Numbered from the stretch's first letter, positions 52,454-62,572 are shown. The stretch: DNA of 64,000 nucleotides from Novosphingobium profundi (GCF_018491765.1 NZ_JABWCU010000006.1:62001-126000); one strand, 5' to 3'. A program made the numbers and translations. The notes: generated from the letters alone by a model not told the origin.

Positions 52454-54165
52454 AAAAGCTGATCAATTCGCCCGCGACCCTGGTGCCCGACATGCTGGCC
52501 GGCCTGGCGATGTCGGATGACCGGCTGGCCTTGCTGCCCGCGCATGACGTCATCGTACGCGCCGACTACCAGGATCTGCACGCGAACGGGCAGGTGGCGC
52601 TCATCTCGGGCGGCGGAGCCGGACATGAGCCGGCCCATGCCGGATATGTCGGCAAGGGCATGCTGACGGCCGCGGTGACGGGGGCGGTCTTCACCTCGCC
52701 GAGCGTGGACGCGGTCCTCGCGGCCATTCGCCTCGTCACCGGACCGGCGGGCTGCCTGCTGATCGTCAAGAACTACACCGGCGACCGGCTCAATTTCGGT
52801 CTCGCCGCAGCGATCGCCCGCAGCGAGGGGCTGGCTGTCGAGATGGTGCTGGTCGACGACGACGTCGCTCTCGACCAGGGGCACAGCCGGGCGGGCGCGC
52901 GCGGCCTGGCGGGAACGGTCCTCGTCCATAAGGTTGCGGGCGCCGCCGCGGCAGCAGGTCGTCCTCTGGGCGCGATCGTGTCCATGTTGCAGGACTTCAT
53001 CGCAGGTATCGGCACCATGGGCGTGTCGCTGGCGCCCTGCATCAATCCTTCGGCGGGGGTCGCCAGTTTCGAGTTGGGGCCTGACGAAATCGAATATGGC
53101 CTTGGCATTCACGGCGAACGGGGGCTTTCGCGCGAAGCGAACAGCGATGCCGACACGGTCGCGTCGCGCCTGGTCTCACGGATCGTGGAAGCCAAGGGGT
53201 TCGGGCGCGACGAGCGCGTTGTCCTGATGGTCAATGGCCTGGGGGGCACGCCGCCGGCCGAAATCGCGATCGTGCTGGGAAGCGCGCTGAACAGCGTGCG
53301 CATGCAGGGTTTGCGGGTCGAGCGGGTGGTGAGCGGATCGCTGCTGACCGCGCTTGAAATGGCGGGGTGCTCGATCTCGCTGGCCCGGGCCAACGATGGC
53401 CTGATCGAATGGATCGACGCTGCATCCGATGCTCCGGCGTGGCCACGGGCATCGCGGCCCGCGGCGGACATGCGGTTGCTCGAGGCGTCGGCAACCGATG
53501 CGACGCACGCTGGCGATGCGACCGGTGCGCTCGCCGAGGCGGACCAGGCTTTGCTGGCTGCTGCGATCGAGCGGGTCGCCTGGACGCTCATTGCGGCGGA
53601 AGCCGACCTGACGGATCTCGATCGCATCGTGGGCGACGGCGATCTGGGCATCAGCCTCGAACGTGGGGCACGGGCTGTGCTCGAGGCCCGGGGGGAACTC
53701 GACATGTCGCACCCGGCGCCGGCGCTGCAGGCCGTGTCGAACATCTTGCGGCGGGCCATCGGGGGCACGTCCGGGCCGCTTTATGCCGCCTTCACGCTGG
53801 CGGTGTCGGCATCGCTGCGCGACGCCGCACTGCCCCTGCGGTTGTCCGATTGGGCTGCGGCGATGGCCGCCGGGTGCGAGGCGATCACGCGCCTGGGCGG
53901 GGCCCGCGAAGGCGACTGCACCATGCTCGATGCGCTGCTTCCGGCTTCCGCCGCGCTTTCGCACGCCGCACGGACCGGCGAGACGACGCGCCGCGCGCTT
54001 GCCGATGCTGCGCAGGCCGCCAGCCACGGCGCCGAACGGACCGCCATGCTGGCACCGCAACTTGGGCGGGCCAGCTACCTGGGCGAAATCGCAGTTGGCC
54101 AGATCGATCCGGGCGCGATGGCGGTGTCGCGATGGTTGGACGCGATCGAACACGTATTTTCATAA
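52450..54165 (+). CDS. Fused dihydroxyacetone kinase (DhaK-DhaL)
   Basis: 571 residues from ATG 52450, overlapping the MFS stop. DhaK domain (1-330): GGGAGHEPAHAGYVGKGM and the covalent-substrate His221 in GLGIHGERG. DhaL domain (from about 370): GDGDLGISLERGARAV with the Mg-binding Asp residues and ATP loop GGTSGPLY. This is the ATP-dependent single-chain type, which phosphorylates dihydroxyacetone or related short ketoses. In a P450/MFS operon it could trap a C3-C4 ketone released from the substrate. An apparent frame extending into the MFS gene is a shadow. Confidence 0.9.
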   Translation: MKKLINSPATLVPDMLAGLAMSDDRLALLPAHDVIVRADYQDLHANGQVALISGGGAGHEPAHAGYVGKGMLTAAVTGAVFTSPSVDAVLAAIRLVTGPAGCLLIVKNYTGDRLNFGLAAAIARSEGLAVEMVLVDDDVALDQGHSRAGARGLAGTVLVHKVAGAAAAAGRPLGAIVSMLQDFIAGIGTMGVSLAPCINPSAGVASFELGPDEIEYGLGIHGERGLSREANSDADTVASRLVSRIVEAKGFGRDERVVLMVNGLGGTPPAEIAIVLGSALNSVRMQGLRVERVVSGSLLTALEMAGCSISLARANDGLIEWIDAASDAPAWPRASRPAADMRLLEASATDATHAGDATGALAEADQALLAAAIERVAWTLIAAEADLTDLDRIVGDGDLGISLERGARAVLEARGELDMSHPAPALQAVSNILRRAIGGTSGPLYAAFTLAVSASLRDAALPLRLSDWAAAMAAGCEAITRLGGAREGDCTMLDALLPASAALSHAARTGETTRRALADAAQAASHGAERTAMLAPQLGRASYLGEIAVGQIDPGAMAVSRWLDAIEHVFS

Positions 54166-54194
54166 TAATAACATAGTGAAAGAGGAGAGCGAGC

Positions 54195-56549
54195 ATGGGG
54201 ATCGGTATGAAGGGGCTGCAGCTTTTCTGCAGCTCGGCAATGGTACTGTGTTGGACAGCGCCTGCGTTCGGGCAGGAAACCGGACAAAACGCCCAGTCGG
54301 AAAATGATCAGGCGACGTCGGAAATCATCGTCACCGCGCAGTTCAGGGCCCAGAACCTGCAGGATACGCCGCTGGCGATCACTGCGGTGAACGGCGAGGC
54401 CCTGGAAGCCAAGGGGGCGTCCACCGTTCTCGATGTGGCCTCCAGCGCGCCCAACGTGACGATGCGCAAGGCCGGTGGTGCCAACGGCGGCGGGGCGCAG
54501 ATTTTCGTGCGCGGCGTCGGCCAGTCGGATTCCTCCTTCGCCTTCGAGCCGGGCGTGGGCATGTATATCGACGATGTCTATTATGGCACGGTTTTCGGTT
54601 CGATCTTCGATCTGCTGGACCTTGATCGCGTAGAGGTGCTGCGCGGCCCGCAAGGCACCCTGGCCGGCAAGAACTCGATCGGCGGTGCGGTGAAGATGTT
54701 CTCGCTCAAGCCCAACGACGAGAACAGCGGCTATCTCGACTTGGCCTATGGCCGTTTCAACCGGATCGAACTGAAGGGCGCGGCCAACTTCGTTCTGGTC
54801 CCCGACAAGGTCATGGTGCGACTGTCGGGCGTGTCCAAGAAATCCGACGGCTATTTCCAGCGCTACGATTACGGCTGCCTCTACCCGGACAGCGGTGTTG
54901 CTTCGGCATCGGACGGCAGTTGCAAGGCCGGCACCGAAGGGGGGCGCAATTTTCAGGCCGGGCGCATGGCGGTGCGTCTCATTCCCTCGGAGAGGCTCGA
55001 GATCAACCTGATCGGGATGGTCAGCAGCGAGAACTCGGAGGTTACTCCGCAAAAGCTGCTCGATATCACGACGACGACGAACATCCCGAGCGGCATCGAT
55101 CCGCATATCTTCATCACCGGCTCCAAGAGCCGGACCAGTTATGCAACCTACACCAATCCGGCCTTTACGGACCCGGCCAGCTACAGCGGCGTGGACGGTG
55201 CGGGCAGCCATCCCTCCACCTCGCTCGTTCCGGAATTCCGACTGCGGGCTCAGGTCCTTTCCGGTACGATCGACTGGGAACTGAGCGACGCCATGAAGCT
55301 CACCTCGATCACCGCCTATCAGCACTATGCCGGGGCCAATGCCACCGACATCGATTTGACGCCTTACGGCATCAACACGGTATCCCAGCGCTACAACTAC
55401 CGGCAGTTCACGCAGGAACTGCGGTTGGGCGGCACGCTGGCCGATGACCTGATCGACTACACGGTGGGCGCCTACTACTTCAAGTCGGTGGGACGCTACA
55501 GCGGGACCAACTACATTCTGCCCGGCACGGCCCGCGAGAATCTCTATTCCCAGCGCGACCGGATTCCGTCGGAAAGCAAATCGCTCTTCGCGCACGTGAC
55601 CGCCAACCTGACCGATGCTCTGTCGGTCATCGGCGGCCTTCGCTACACCAAGGATTCCAAGAGTTACGAATTCGGGCGGCGCAATCCCTATGACCCGAGC
55701 CAGCCGTCCTATACCGCCGCGGGCGCGATCGACGGTCTGACCGGGCACTACTCCGGCGACAACGTCGATTACCGTGCCAGTGTGCAATACCGCTGGTCGC
55801 GCGACCTGATGACCTACCTGCAATTCTCCACGGGGTATCGCGGTGGCGGTGTGAACCCCAGGCCTTATGTCCTGGAACAGGTGGTCGCTTTCGAGCCGGA
55901 AAAGCTCAAGGCCTACGAAGCCGGCTTCAAGGCCGACCTGCTGGGACGTGCGCTGCGGGTGAACGGTGCGGTGTTCCTGAACAAGTACACCGACATCCTG
56001 TTCAACAACCAGTCGCCCACGGCAAACAGCACGCTGAATTCGACACCGGTCAACGCAGGCGATGCGCGCTTCTGGGGCGCGGAGCTGGAACTGAACATCC
56101 GTCCGCTCGACGGTCTGACGATCGATGCCTCGGGTAGCTACCTGGGCTTCCAGTTCGAGCGCATCGGCGCGACCGGGGCGACGATCAGCGGTATCACGCT
56201 CGACAACCGTGCTCCTTTCGCCCCGGAATGGAAGGGCAACTTCGGCATCCAATATGCGGTCCCGGTCGATGGTTTCGGCACGATCTCGCCGCGGCTGGAC
56301 GTGAGCTACCAGTCTTCCTTCTTCCCGCAGGTGGACAACGATCCGCGCACCAAGATCGACGGATATGCGCTGGCGAACGGACGATTGAGCTGGGAAAACG
56401 AACGCGGCGACCTGCAGGTCGCGCTGACGGTCAGCAATATCTTCGATAAGTACTATTACATTAGCGCGCTGAAGTATCCGATCGGTATCGTTTCGGCGAC
56501 GCCGGCCGAGCCGCGCGAATGGAAAATCGGCATTCGCAAGTCATTCTGA
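54195..56549 (+). CDS. TonB-dependent outer-membrane receptor
   Basis: 784 residues from ATG 54195 (AGAGGAGAG upstream). Signal peptide to about PAFG-QET; TonB box SEIIVTAQ; plug with DRVEVLRGPQGTLAGKNSIG; barrel ending EWKIGIRKSF with a terminal Phe. It follows the DHA kinase after 29 bases and precedes an arylsulfatase, so it probably imports the P450-operon substrate or a sulfated compound. Confidence 0.9.
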   Translation: MGIGMKGLQLFCSSAMVLCWTAPAFGQETGQNAQSENDQATSEIIVTAQFRAQNLQDTPLAITAVNGEALEAKGASTVLDVASSAPNVTMRKAGGANGGGAQIFVRGVGQSDSSFAFEPGVGMYIDDVYYGTVFGSIFDLLDLDRVEVLRGPQGTLAGKNSIGGAVKMFSLKPNDENSGYLDLAYGRFNRIELKGAANFVLVPDKVMVRLSGVSKKSDGYFQRYDYGCLYPDSGVASASDGSCKAGTEGGRNFQAGRMAVRLIPSERLEINLIGMVSSENSEVTPQKLLDITTTTNIPSGIDPHIFITGSKSRTSYATYTNPAFTDPASYSGVDGAGSHPSTSLVPEFRLRAQVLSGTIDWELSDAMKLTSITAYQHYAGANATDIDLTPYGINTVSQRYNYRQFTQELRLGGTLADDLIDYTVGAYYFKSVGRYSGTNYILPGTARENLYSQRDRIPSESKSLFAHVTANLTDALSVIGGLRYTKDSKSYEFGRRNPYDPSQPSYTAAGAIDGLTGHYSGDNVDYRASVQYRWSRDLMTYLQFSTGYRGGGVNPRPYVLEQVVAFEPEKLKAYEAGFKADLLGRALRVNGAVFLNKYTDILFNNQSPTANSTLNSTPVNAGDARFWGAELELNIRPLDGLTIDASGSYLGFQFERIGATGATISGITLDNRAPFAPEWKGNFGIQYAVPVDGFGTISPRLDVSYQSSFFPQVDNDPRTKIDGYALANGRLSWENERGDLQVALTVSNIFDKYYYISALKYPIGIVSATPAEPREWKIGIRKSF

Positions 56550-56638
56550 CCACGAGGCGGGCCGGGGTTGCTCCCGGCCCGCCATTCGTCCAGGCAAACC
56601 AAATTGCCGGACCGAAAGAAAACGGGAGAAACGATCTG

Positions 56639-58939
56639 ATGGGCAAACTAATCCGCAGGAGCTTCGGCGCGTCCCTGTGTTCGATCGCGACACTCTTGGC
56701 CGTCGGCCTTGCGGGCGGAGCGGGGGCCAGCGATACACCGGCAGCTGCAGCCCCGGCCAGCTACCCAAGTCAGCCCAAGCCCGCAGCGCAGGCGCCGAAC
56801 ATCCTGGTCATCATGACCGACGATGTCGGCTTTGCCGCCAGCAGCGCCTTTGGCGGGCCGATCCCCACGCCCACGCTCGACGCGCTTGCGGCCAGGGGGC
56901 TTCGCTACAACAACTTCAACACCACCTCGATGTGCTCGCCCACGCGCGCCGCCTTGCTCACCGGTCGAAACGCGCACTCGGTCGGCTTCGGCGTCATCAG
57001 CGAGGAAGCCTCGCCCAACCCGGGGTACAATTCCTACATTCCCAAATCGGCGGCGACCTTCGCGCAAGTCCTGTCACGCAATGGTTACGACACGGCGATG
57101 CTGGGCAAGCACCATAACACGCCCTTGTGGGAGATCACGTCGGTCGGGCCTTACGAGCGTTGGCCCAATGGCCTGGGCTTTGGCTATTTCTACGGCTTTC
57201 TCGGCGGCGCGACGAACCAGTTCGCGCCGACCCTTTATGAGAACCGCAACGCCAAGGAGATCGCGCAGGACGATCCTTCGTACATTCTCGACAAGGATCT
57301 GGCCAATCACGCGATCGACTGGCTCAACATGCAGCACGGCATCCGCCCTGCAACGCTTTTCCTGATGTACTACGCGCCGGGTTCCGCGCATTCGCCGCAC
57401 CAGGCCCCGGCGGAGTGGATCGCACGCTTCAAGGGGCAATTCGACGCGGGTTGGGATAAGGCCCGCGAACAGTCGTTTGCCCGGCAGAAGAAGATGGGGG
57501 TCATCCCCGCGAACGCGGCGCTGACACCGCGTCCCGATGCCATTCCGGCCTGGTCGTCGCTGTCGGCGGACCAGAAGCGCGTCTACACGCGAATGATGGA
57601 AGTCTACGCCGCGCAGCTTGCCTACTGCGATCACGAAATCGGTCGGATCATCGATCAGCTCAAGCAAAATGGCCAGTTCGACAACACGCTGATCGTCTTT
57701 ATCGAAGGCGATAATGGCGGGAGCCTGGAAGGATCGCCGCAAGGCACGATCGACGAAGTGGCGCGCGGCAAGAACCACATGCCGGACGACCTGCAGGACC
57801 AGTTGGCGCACCTTGACGATTTCGGCACGCGCTATTCCTGGAACAACTATCCCGCCGGATGGGCCTGGGCGATGAACACGCCGTTCCAGTGGGGCAAGGC
57901 GGTGGCCTCGCATCTGGGCGGCGTGCGCAACGGCATGGTGATGTCCTGGCCAGGGCACCTTCAGGGCGAAGGCCAGGTCCGCCAGCAGTTCGCGCATGTG
58001 ACCGATATTGCGCCAACACTTTACGAGGCGGCCGGCATCACGCCCCCCGCACACGTCGACGGTGTCGAGCAGCAGCCCTTGGCCGGCCATAGTTTGACGT
58101 ACAGTTTCGCGGCGGCAAATGCGCCCACGCAGCACCCCAGCCAGTATTTCGAACTGCGCGACAATATCGCCTATTACGATCATGGCTGGCTGGCATCGAC
58201 GAAGCCGCGCGTCTTGCCATGGGACAAGGAGGCTCCTCCGGCATCGGGCGTGCCGGTGCAGTGGGAGCTCTACGATCTCGATCATGACTTCAGCCAGTCG
58301 CATGACCTGGCAAAGGCCAATCCGCGCAAGCTGGAGGAACTGAAGGCCGCCTACGCGCGAACGGCAGAGCGGTACGGCGTCGGCCTGCCGGAACATCAGG
58401 CGCGGGTTCCCTGGCCGTTCATTGCGAACGGGCAGAAGCATTTTGTCTTTCGTAACAGCGCGCATCGCTATTCGCGCTACGGCTTCCCCAGCATCATGAA
58501 CCGCAGTTGGGTGCTGACCGCCGACATCGTCGTGCCGCAGGGTTCGGCGGATGGCGCGATCATCTCGCAAGGGGGGCGGCTGTGCGGATGGGGCCTGATG
58601 ATCGAGAACGGCAAGCCCGTGTTCCGCTACAACGCCTCGATCGAGGAGCGCGATCACAGCGCGATCACAGGGGCAGCGCCGCTGGCACCGGGCGCGCACC
58701 GGATTACGGTGGAGTTCGCCTATGAGGGTAGCGAGAGGGGAGCCGGTGCGACCGTGCGCATCACGGCAGACGGCAACCCCATCGCGTCCGGGCGAGTGCC
58801 CCGAACGCCGGGCTATCTATTCGTGAGCGAAGGCGGCGTCTCGATCGGTCGCGATTATGGGACCACGTTGAGCGACGCGGCGCCGGGGCCCTTTGTCTAC
58901 CCGGGCGTCATCAACGCCGTGACCCTCGATTTTCCGTGA
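56639..58939 (+). CDS. Exported arylsulfatase
   Basis: 766 residues from ATG 56639 with GGGAG upstream. Signal peptide with core CSIATLLAVGLAGGAGA. NILVIMTDDVGF (metal Asp pair) and SMCSPTRAALLTGR, the CxPxR formylglycine motif with Cys99, define the type I sulfatase family. VFIEGDNGG supplies later metal ligands. The C-terminal 200 residues are a beta-sandwich-like tail. It needs a formylglycine-generating enzyme, not seen in the window. It likely releases sulfate from an aryl or sterol ester in the periplasm. The gene converges on the AAHS transporter gene. Confidence 0.92.
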   Translation: MGKLIRRSFGASLCSIATLLAVGLAGGAGASDTPAAAAPASYPSQPKPAAQAPNILVIMTDDVGFAASSAFGGPIPTPTLDALAARGLRYNNFNTTSMCSPTRAALLTGRNAHSVGFGVISEEASPNPGYNSYIPKSAATFAQVLSRNGYDTAMLGKHHNTPLWEITSVGPYERWPNGLGFGYFYGFLGGATNQFAPTLYENRNAKEIAQDDPSYILDKDLANHAIDWLNMQHGIRPATLFLMYYAPGSAHSPHQAPAEWIARFKGQFDAGWDKAREQSFARQKKMGVIPANAALTPRPDAIPAWSSLSADQKRVYTRMMEVYAAQLAYCDHEIGRIIDQLKQNGQFDNTLIVFIEGDNGGSLEGSPQGTIDEVARGKNHMPDDLQDQLAHLDDFGTRYSWNNYPAGWAWAMNTPFQWGKAVASHLGGVRNGMVMSWPGHLQGEGQVRQQFAHVTDIAPTLYEAAGITPPAHVDGVEQQPLAGHSLTYSFAAANAPTQHPSQYFELRDNIAYYDHGWLASTKPRVLPWDKEAPPASGVPVQWELYDLDHDFSQSHDLAKANPRKLEELKAAYARTAERYGVGLPEHQARVPWPFIANGQKHFVFRNSAHRYSRYGFPSIMNRSWVLTADIVVPQGSADGAIISQGGRLCGWGLMIENGKPVFRYNASIEERDHSAITGAAPLAPGAHRITVEFAYEGSERGAGATVRITADGNPIASGRVPRTPGYLFVSEGGVSIGRDYGTTLSDAAPGPFVYPGVINAVTLDFP

Positions 58940-58957
58940 TGAGGCATTCTTGGGGCG

Positions 58958-60286
58958 CTACCGCGAGCTCGTAGGGACCTCGCGCAGTGCGGCGATGGCG
59001 CAAAGCGCGAGGAGCGAGCCGAGCGCCATCGCGGCCGAGACTGCAAGGAGGCCGAGGCCACCTGTAAACAGGAACCCGGCTACGACCGGACCCAACGCCG
59101 CGCCGCCGCGCCCCACGCCGATCACGAAGCCGGTGCCCCCCGCCCGCGCTTCGGCGGGGAAGCTCTGCGCGATGAGCGGGTAGAAGGCGACCATCCCGGC
59201 GTTGGTGAAGAAGCCCGCGCTGGCGGCGGCCCAGGACAGGCCGGAAAGGTCCACCGCGCCGCGTCCGAAGTTGATCACCAGCGCGCTTGCCAGCGCGAGC
59301 ACGCCGATCATCAGGGGGCGCAGGCCGAGGCGCAGCGTCAGCGCGCCGAGCAGCAGCGAGCCGAGCAGCCCGCCGACATTGGCAAAGACCAGCACGCCGC
59401 CCGCCGAGGAGGGGGCGTAGCCCATGTCGACGACGATCTTGGGGATCCATTTCAGGATGTAGTAGAAGGTCATCACGTGGCAGAAATAGGCGAGCGTGAG
59501 CAGGACCGTGCTGCGCCGCAGATCCGCTGCGAACAGGCGCGCGAGCGAGGCTTTCGCCTGCGCGGAGCCGACAGCTGGAGGGAGGGCCGCGACACCGTCA
59601 TGGCCGAGCCCCGCGAGCGCGCGGTTGACGCGTCGCAGGCCGTCCGGGCGCGCGCGCTGCAGCAGGAACTCGACGCTTTCGGGCACCAGCAGGAAGACCA
59701 GCGGCAGCATCGCCGCGCTCACGATCGCGCCGAAGCTGAAGACATGGCGCCAGCCCTCGTCGAGGACGAACGCGCTGACGAAGGCGCCGCCTGCGATCGC
59801 GCCGACCGGGTAGCCCGAAGCCATGACCGAAATCGCCACCTTGCGCCAGCGCGCGTTGGCGTATTCGGCGACCATCGCATTGGTGCAGGCGAGCATGCCG
59901 CCGATGCCAAGTCCGGTGGCGAGGCGCAGCGTGGCCAGTTGCCAGATCCCCTGCGCCTGCGCGGCGCCGAACATCCCTGCGGCCATCAAGGCAAGACTGG
60001 CGAGCGCGGTCGGCTTGCGCCCGATCCGGTCGGCGAGCGGACCCAGCACGAAGGACCCCGCCGCCATGCCGATGAGCTCCATCGAAAGCACCACGCCGAG
60101 CGCGGCGCGGTCGATCCCCCAGTCGGCTGCGATGCCGGGCGAGGCGAAGCTGATCGCCAGCACGTCGAAGCCGTCGAGCGCGTTGAGCAGGACGCACATC
60201 GCGATCGCCAGGATCTGGCGCGGCCGCATCGGCGCCTGTGCGACGATGCTGCGGGGGTCGACGGCCTCGGGGGACGGTGGGTGCAT
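58958..60286 (-). CDS. MFS aromatic-acid:H+ symporter (AAHS, PcaK-like)
   Basis: 442 residues from ATG 60286; longer frames upstream are not supported. First helix LNALDGFDVLAISFASPGIA and loop GPLADRIGRKPTALAS are AAHS hallmarks. Third gene of the leftward ferulate-type operon, 83 bases after the CoA ligase, so it likely imports hydroxycinnamates or their benzoate products. Confidence 0.88.
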   Translation of the reverse strand: MHPPSPEAVDPRSIVAQAPMRPRQILAIAMCVLLNALDGFDVLAISFASPGIAADWGIDRAALGVVLSMELIGMAAGSFVLGPLADRIGRKPTALASLALMAAGMFGAAQAQGIWQLATLRLATGLGIGGMLACTNAMVAEYANARWRKVAISVMASGYPVGAIAGGAFVSAFVLDEGWRHVFSFGAIVSAAMLPLVFLLVPESVEFLLQRARPDGLRRVNRALAGLGHDGVAALPPAVGSAQAKASLARLFAADLRRSTVLLTLAYFCHVMTFYYILKWIPKIVVDMGYAPSSAGGVLVFANVGGLLGSLLLGALTLRLGLRPLMIGVLALASALVINFGRGAVDLSGLSWAAASAGFFTNAGMVAFYPLIAQSFPAEARAGGTGFVIGVGRGGAALGPVVAGFLFTGGLGLLAVSAAMALGSLLALCAIAALREVPTSSR

Positions 60287-60369
60287 GTCTCGGGATACTC
60301 TCCAACTGGCCGCGTCTTGCCCGGCCTCTTGTGCTTTTTGGGTGGTGTCGGGCTCGCCGCCGTCGAAGC

Positions 60370-62499
60370 TCAGCCGCCCGCGGGCTCGACCAGCATGAGC
60401 GCGTCGAGAGCGACCGCCCCGCGCCCGTGCGGGTAGAGGATGACGGGGTTGAGATCGATTTCGGCCAGTTCGGGTTCGGCGCTGAGGACCGCTGCGACCT
60501 GGCCGACCATCGCCGCGAGCGCGGGGACGTCGAGGCGGGGCGAGCCGCGATAGCCTGCGAGCAGTGCCGCGCTCTTGAGACCCATCAGCTCCGCCTCGAT
60601 CTGCGCGGGCGTCATGTCGGGGGTGAGCAGGCACACGTCCTTCAGGATCTCGGCGGTGACGCCGCCGAAGCCGGCCAGCACGACCGGCCCCCATTCGGGA
60701 TCGTTGCGTCCGCCCACGATCATCTCGAGGCCGCGTTCGCCCATCGCCTCGATCAGGACGCCGTCCAGCGCGATCTTTGCGTCGTAGGCGGCGACATTGG
60801 CGTGGATCGCCTGCCAGGCACGGTGCACCGCATCGGCGTCGGCGAGGTTGAGGAGGACGCCTCCGGCATCGCTCTTGTGGCCGAGTGCCTGGGCCTGCGC
60901 CTTCATCGCCACCGGGTAGCCGATGCGCTCGGCCACGGTCACGGCCGCCTCGGCGCTGTCGGCAAAGCCGCCCGGGGGAAACGCGAAGCCGAGCGGGGCG
61001 AGCAGCGCCTTGGCCTGGTATTCGGCCACGACGCCATGGTGCTCGTCGAGGCCCGCCACGGGCGTTCCGGCGGCCGGGCTTTTCTCGAGTTCGCGCGCGT
61101 GAAAGGCGGCAAGGCGCGAAAGCGCGCGCACCACGCGTTCGGCGTTGGGGAAGCAGGGAATGCCGCGTGCGCGCAAGTCGGCGACGACGCTCTCAGGGAT
61201 CGGCGCGCCCTCGTCGAGCCCGGCGTAGATCAGCGGCTTGCTGCGCTCGCCGTCCCCGAGCGCGGCGAGGATGGCGGGCGCCTTGATGCCGATCGTCACC
61301 GGATCGGTCTGGATGATCCCGGCAAGGACCGCGCCGACGCGATCGTCGGCGAGCAGCGCGGCGAGCGTCTCGGTATAGATCTCGGGCTGGCTTAGCCCTT
61401 GCGCAGTGATGTCGAGCGGGTTGCTCACGGGAACGAAGAGGGGCAGCGCGGCGCGCAGGGCGGGCGCGTTGGTGTCGTCGAGGTGGGTGAGGGGAAGCGC
61501 GAATTCCTCGGCGAGGTCGAGCGTCAGCGCCTTGAAGGCGCCTGATTCGCCGAGCACGGCAACTTCGGCGTTGGGCATCGGCGGGCAGCGCATGAGGATC
61601 TCGGTGATGTCGCCCAGCTCTTCCAGCGTCTCGGCGAAGATCACCCCCTCGCGTTCGACCTTGCGGCGCATGAGCGCGTAGTCGCCCGCCATCGCGCCGG
61701 TATGGGTGGCGGCGGATTCGCGCGCGGCGCTCGACTTGCCGGGGTGGAGCAGGACGATCGGCTTGCCCGCGCCGCGCGCGCGGGCGGCGGCCTCGAGGAA
61801 GCGGGCGGGGCGGCGGAACTGCTCGACGATCATCGCGATGACCTGCGTCGCCTCGTCGGCGATCAGCCATTCGACGTAGTCCTCGACCCCGCTCGCGGCC
61901 TCGTTGCCGGTCGAGACCGAGTAGCTGATCGGCAGGTCGCGCGCAGCGAAGGTGGAGCCGAGCACGGCCGCCATCGCGCCCGATTGCGAGACGATGCCGA
62001 GCGCGCGGCGGCCCTCTGGCGGCGCGGTCTGCGTCTCCACGAACGTGAGCGGGATAGCGTCGACGTGATTGACGAGGCCGAGGCAGTTGGGCCCCTCGAT
62101 CGCCATGCCGTGGGCGGCGGCGATGCGGCCGATCTCGGCCTGCTGCGCCTTGCCTTCCTCGCCGCCTTCGGCGAAGCCGGCCGAGAAGATGATCGCCCCG
62201 CCGGCCTTGCGCGCGGCGAGCGCCTTGATCGCGTCGAGCACGGCGGGCTGGGGAATGGCGAGCACGGCGACGTCGACCCCTTCGGGCAGCGCCTCGATCG
62301 CGGGATAGCAGCGGCGCGCGCCGATCGTTTCGCGCTTGGGATTGACCGGGTAGATCTCGCCGGCAAAGCCGTTGCGCTCGAGATTGCCGAGCACCGAGGC
62401 GCCGAGCGCGCCGGGCTTGTCGCTGGCGCCGATCACGGCGACCGAGCGCGGGCGCAGCAGGCGCGAGAGTGCATCGTGCGAAAGGGTATTGTCGGTCAT
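60370..62499 (-). CDS. ferA: ADP-forming acyl-CoA synthetase, feruloyl-CoA synthetase-like
   Basis: 709 residues. The N-terminal CoA-binding domain (SVAVIGASDKPGALGASVLG), succinyl-CoA-ligase-like domains (GIVSQSGAMAAVL; catalytic His in ATHTGAM) and a C-terminal ATP-grasp domain (YPVAMKAQAQALGHKSDAGG) match the fused NDP-forming acetate-CoA ligase family. The feruloyl-CoA synthetase FerA of Sphingobium SYK-6 is of this type. It follows the hydratase/lyase gene in one operon after a strong hairpin. Expected reaction: ferulate, p-coumarate or caffeate plus CoA and ATP to the CoA thioester. The symbol rests on context and family and was not verified by alignment. Confidence 0.82.
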   Translation of the reverse strand: MTDNTLSHDALSRLLRPRSVAVIGASDKPGALGASVLGNLERNGFAGEIYPVNPKRETIGARRCYPAIEALPEGVDVAVLAIPQPAVLDAIKALAARKAGGAIIFSAGFAEGGEEGKAQQAEIGRIAAAHGMAIEGPNCLGLVNHVDAIPLTFVETQTAPPEGRRALGIVSQSGAMAAVLGSTFAARDLPISYSVSTGNEAASGVEDYVEWLIADEATQVIAMIVEQFRRPARFLEAAARARGAGKPIVLLHPGKSSAARESAATHTGAMAGDYALMRRKVEREGVIFAETLEELGDITEILMRCPPMPNAEVAVLGESGAFKALTLDLAEEFALPLTHLDDTNAPALRAALPLFVPVSNPLDITAQGLSQPEIYTETLAALLADDRVGAVLAGIIQTDPVTIGIKAPAILAALGDGERSKPLIYAGLDEGAPIPESVVADLRARGIPCFPNAERVVRALSRLAAFHARELEKSPAAGTPVAGLDEHHGVVAEYQAKALLAPLGFAFPPGGFADSAEAAVTVAERIGYPVAMKAQAQALGHKSDAGGVLLNLADADAVHRAWQAIHANVAAYDAKIALDGVLIEAMGERGLEMIVGGRNDPEWGPVVLAGFGGVTAEILKDVCLLTPDMTPAQIEAELMGLKSAALLAGYRGSPRLDVPALAAMVGQVAAVLSAEPELAEIDLNPVILYPHGRGAVALDALMLVEPAGG

Positions 62500-62533
62500 T
62501 GCAGAGCCTCTCCCGGGCTTGGACGTAAGGAGA

Positions 62534-62563
62534 GGGGGCGGCGGCTGGCGTGCCGCCGCCCCC
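62534..62563 (-). promoter_or_regulatory. Strong intercistronic hairpin between ferB- and ferA-like genes
   Basis: A perfect 12-bp GC stem (62534-62545 with 62552-62563) and 6-nt loop lie ten bases after the ferB-like stop. No T-run follows on the minus strand, so it is more likely an mRNA-stabilising or partially attenuating element than a full terminator. Confidence 0.55.
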
Positions 62564-62572
62564 TTGATGGTA

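Noticed and set aside
54075..56252. A 725-codon open frame on the minus strand
   Set aside because: Shadow of the second TonB receptor; the plus-strand plug and barrel motifs are decisive.
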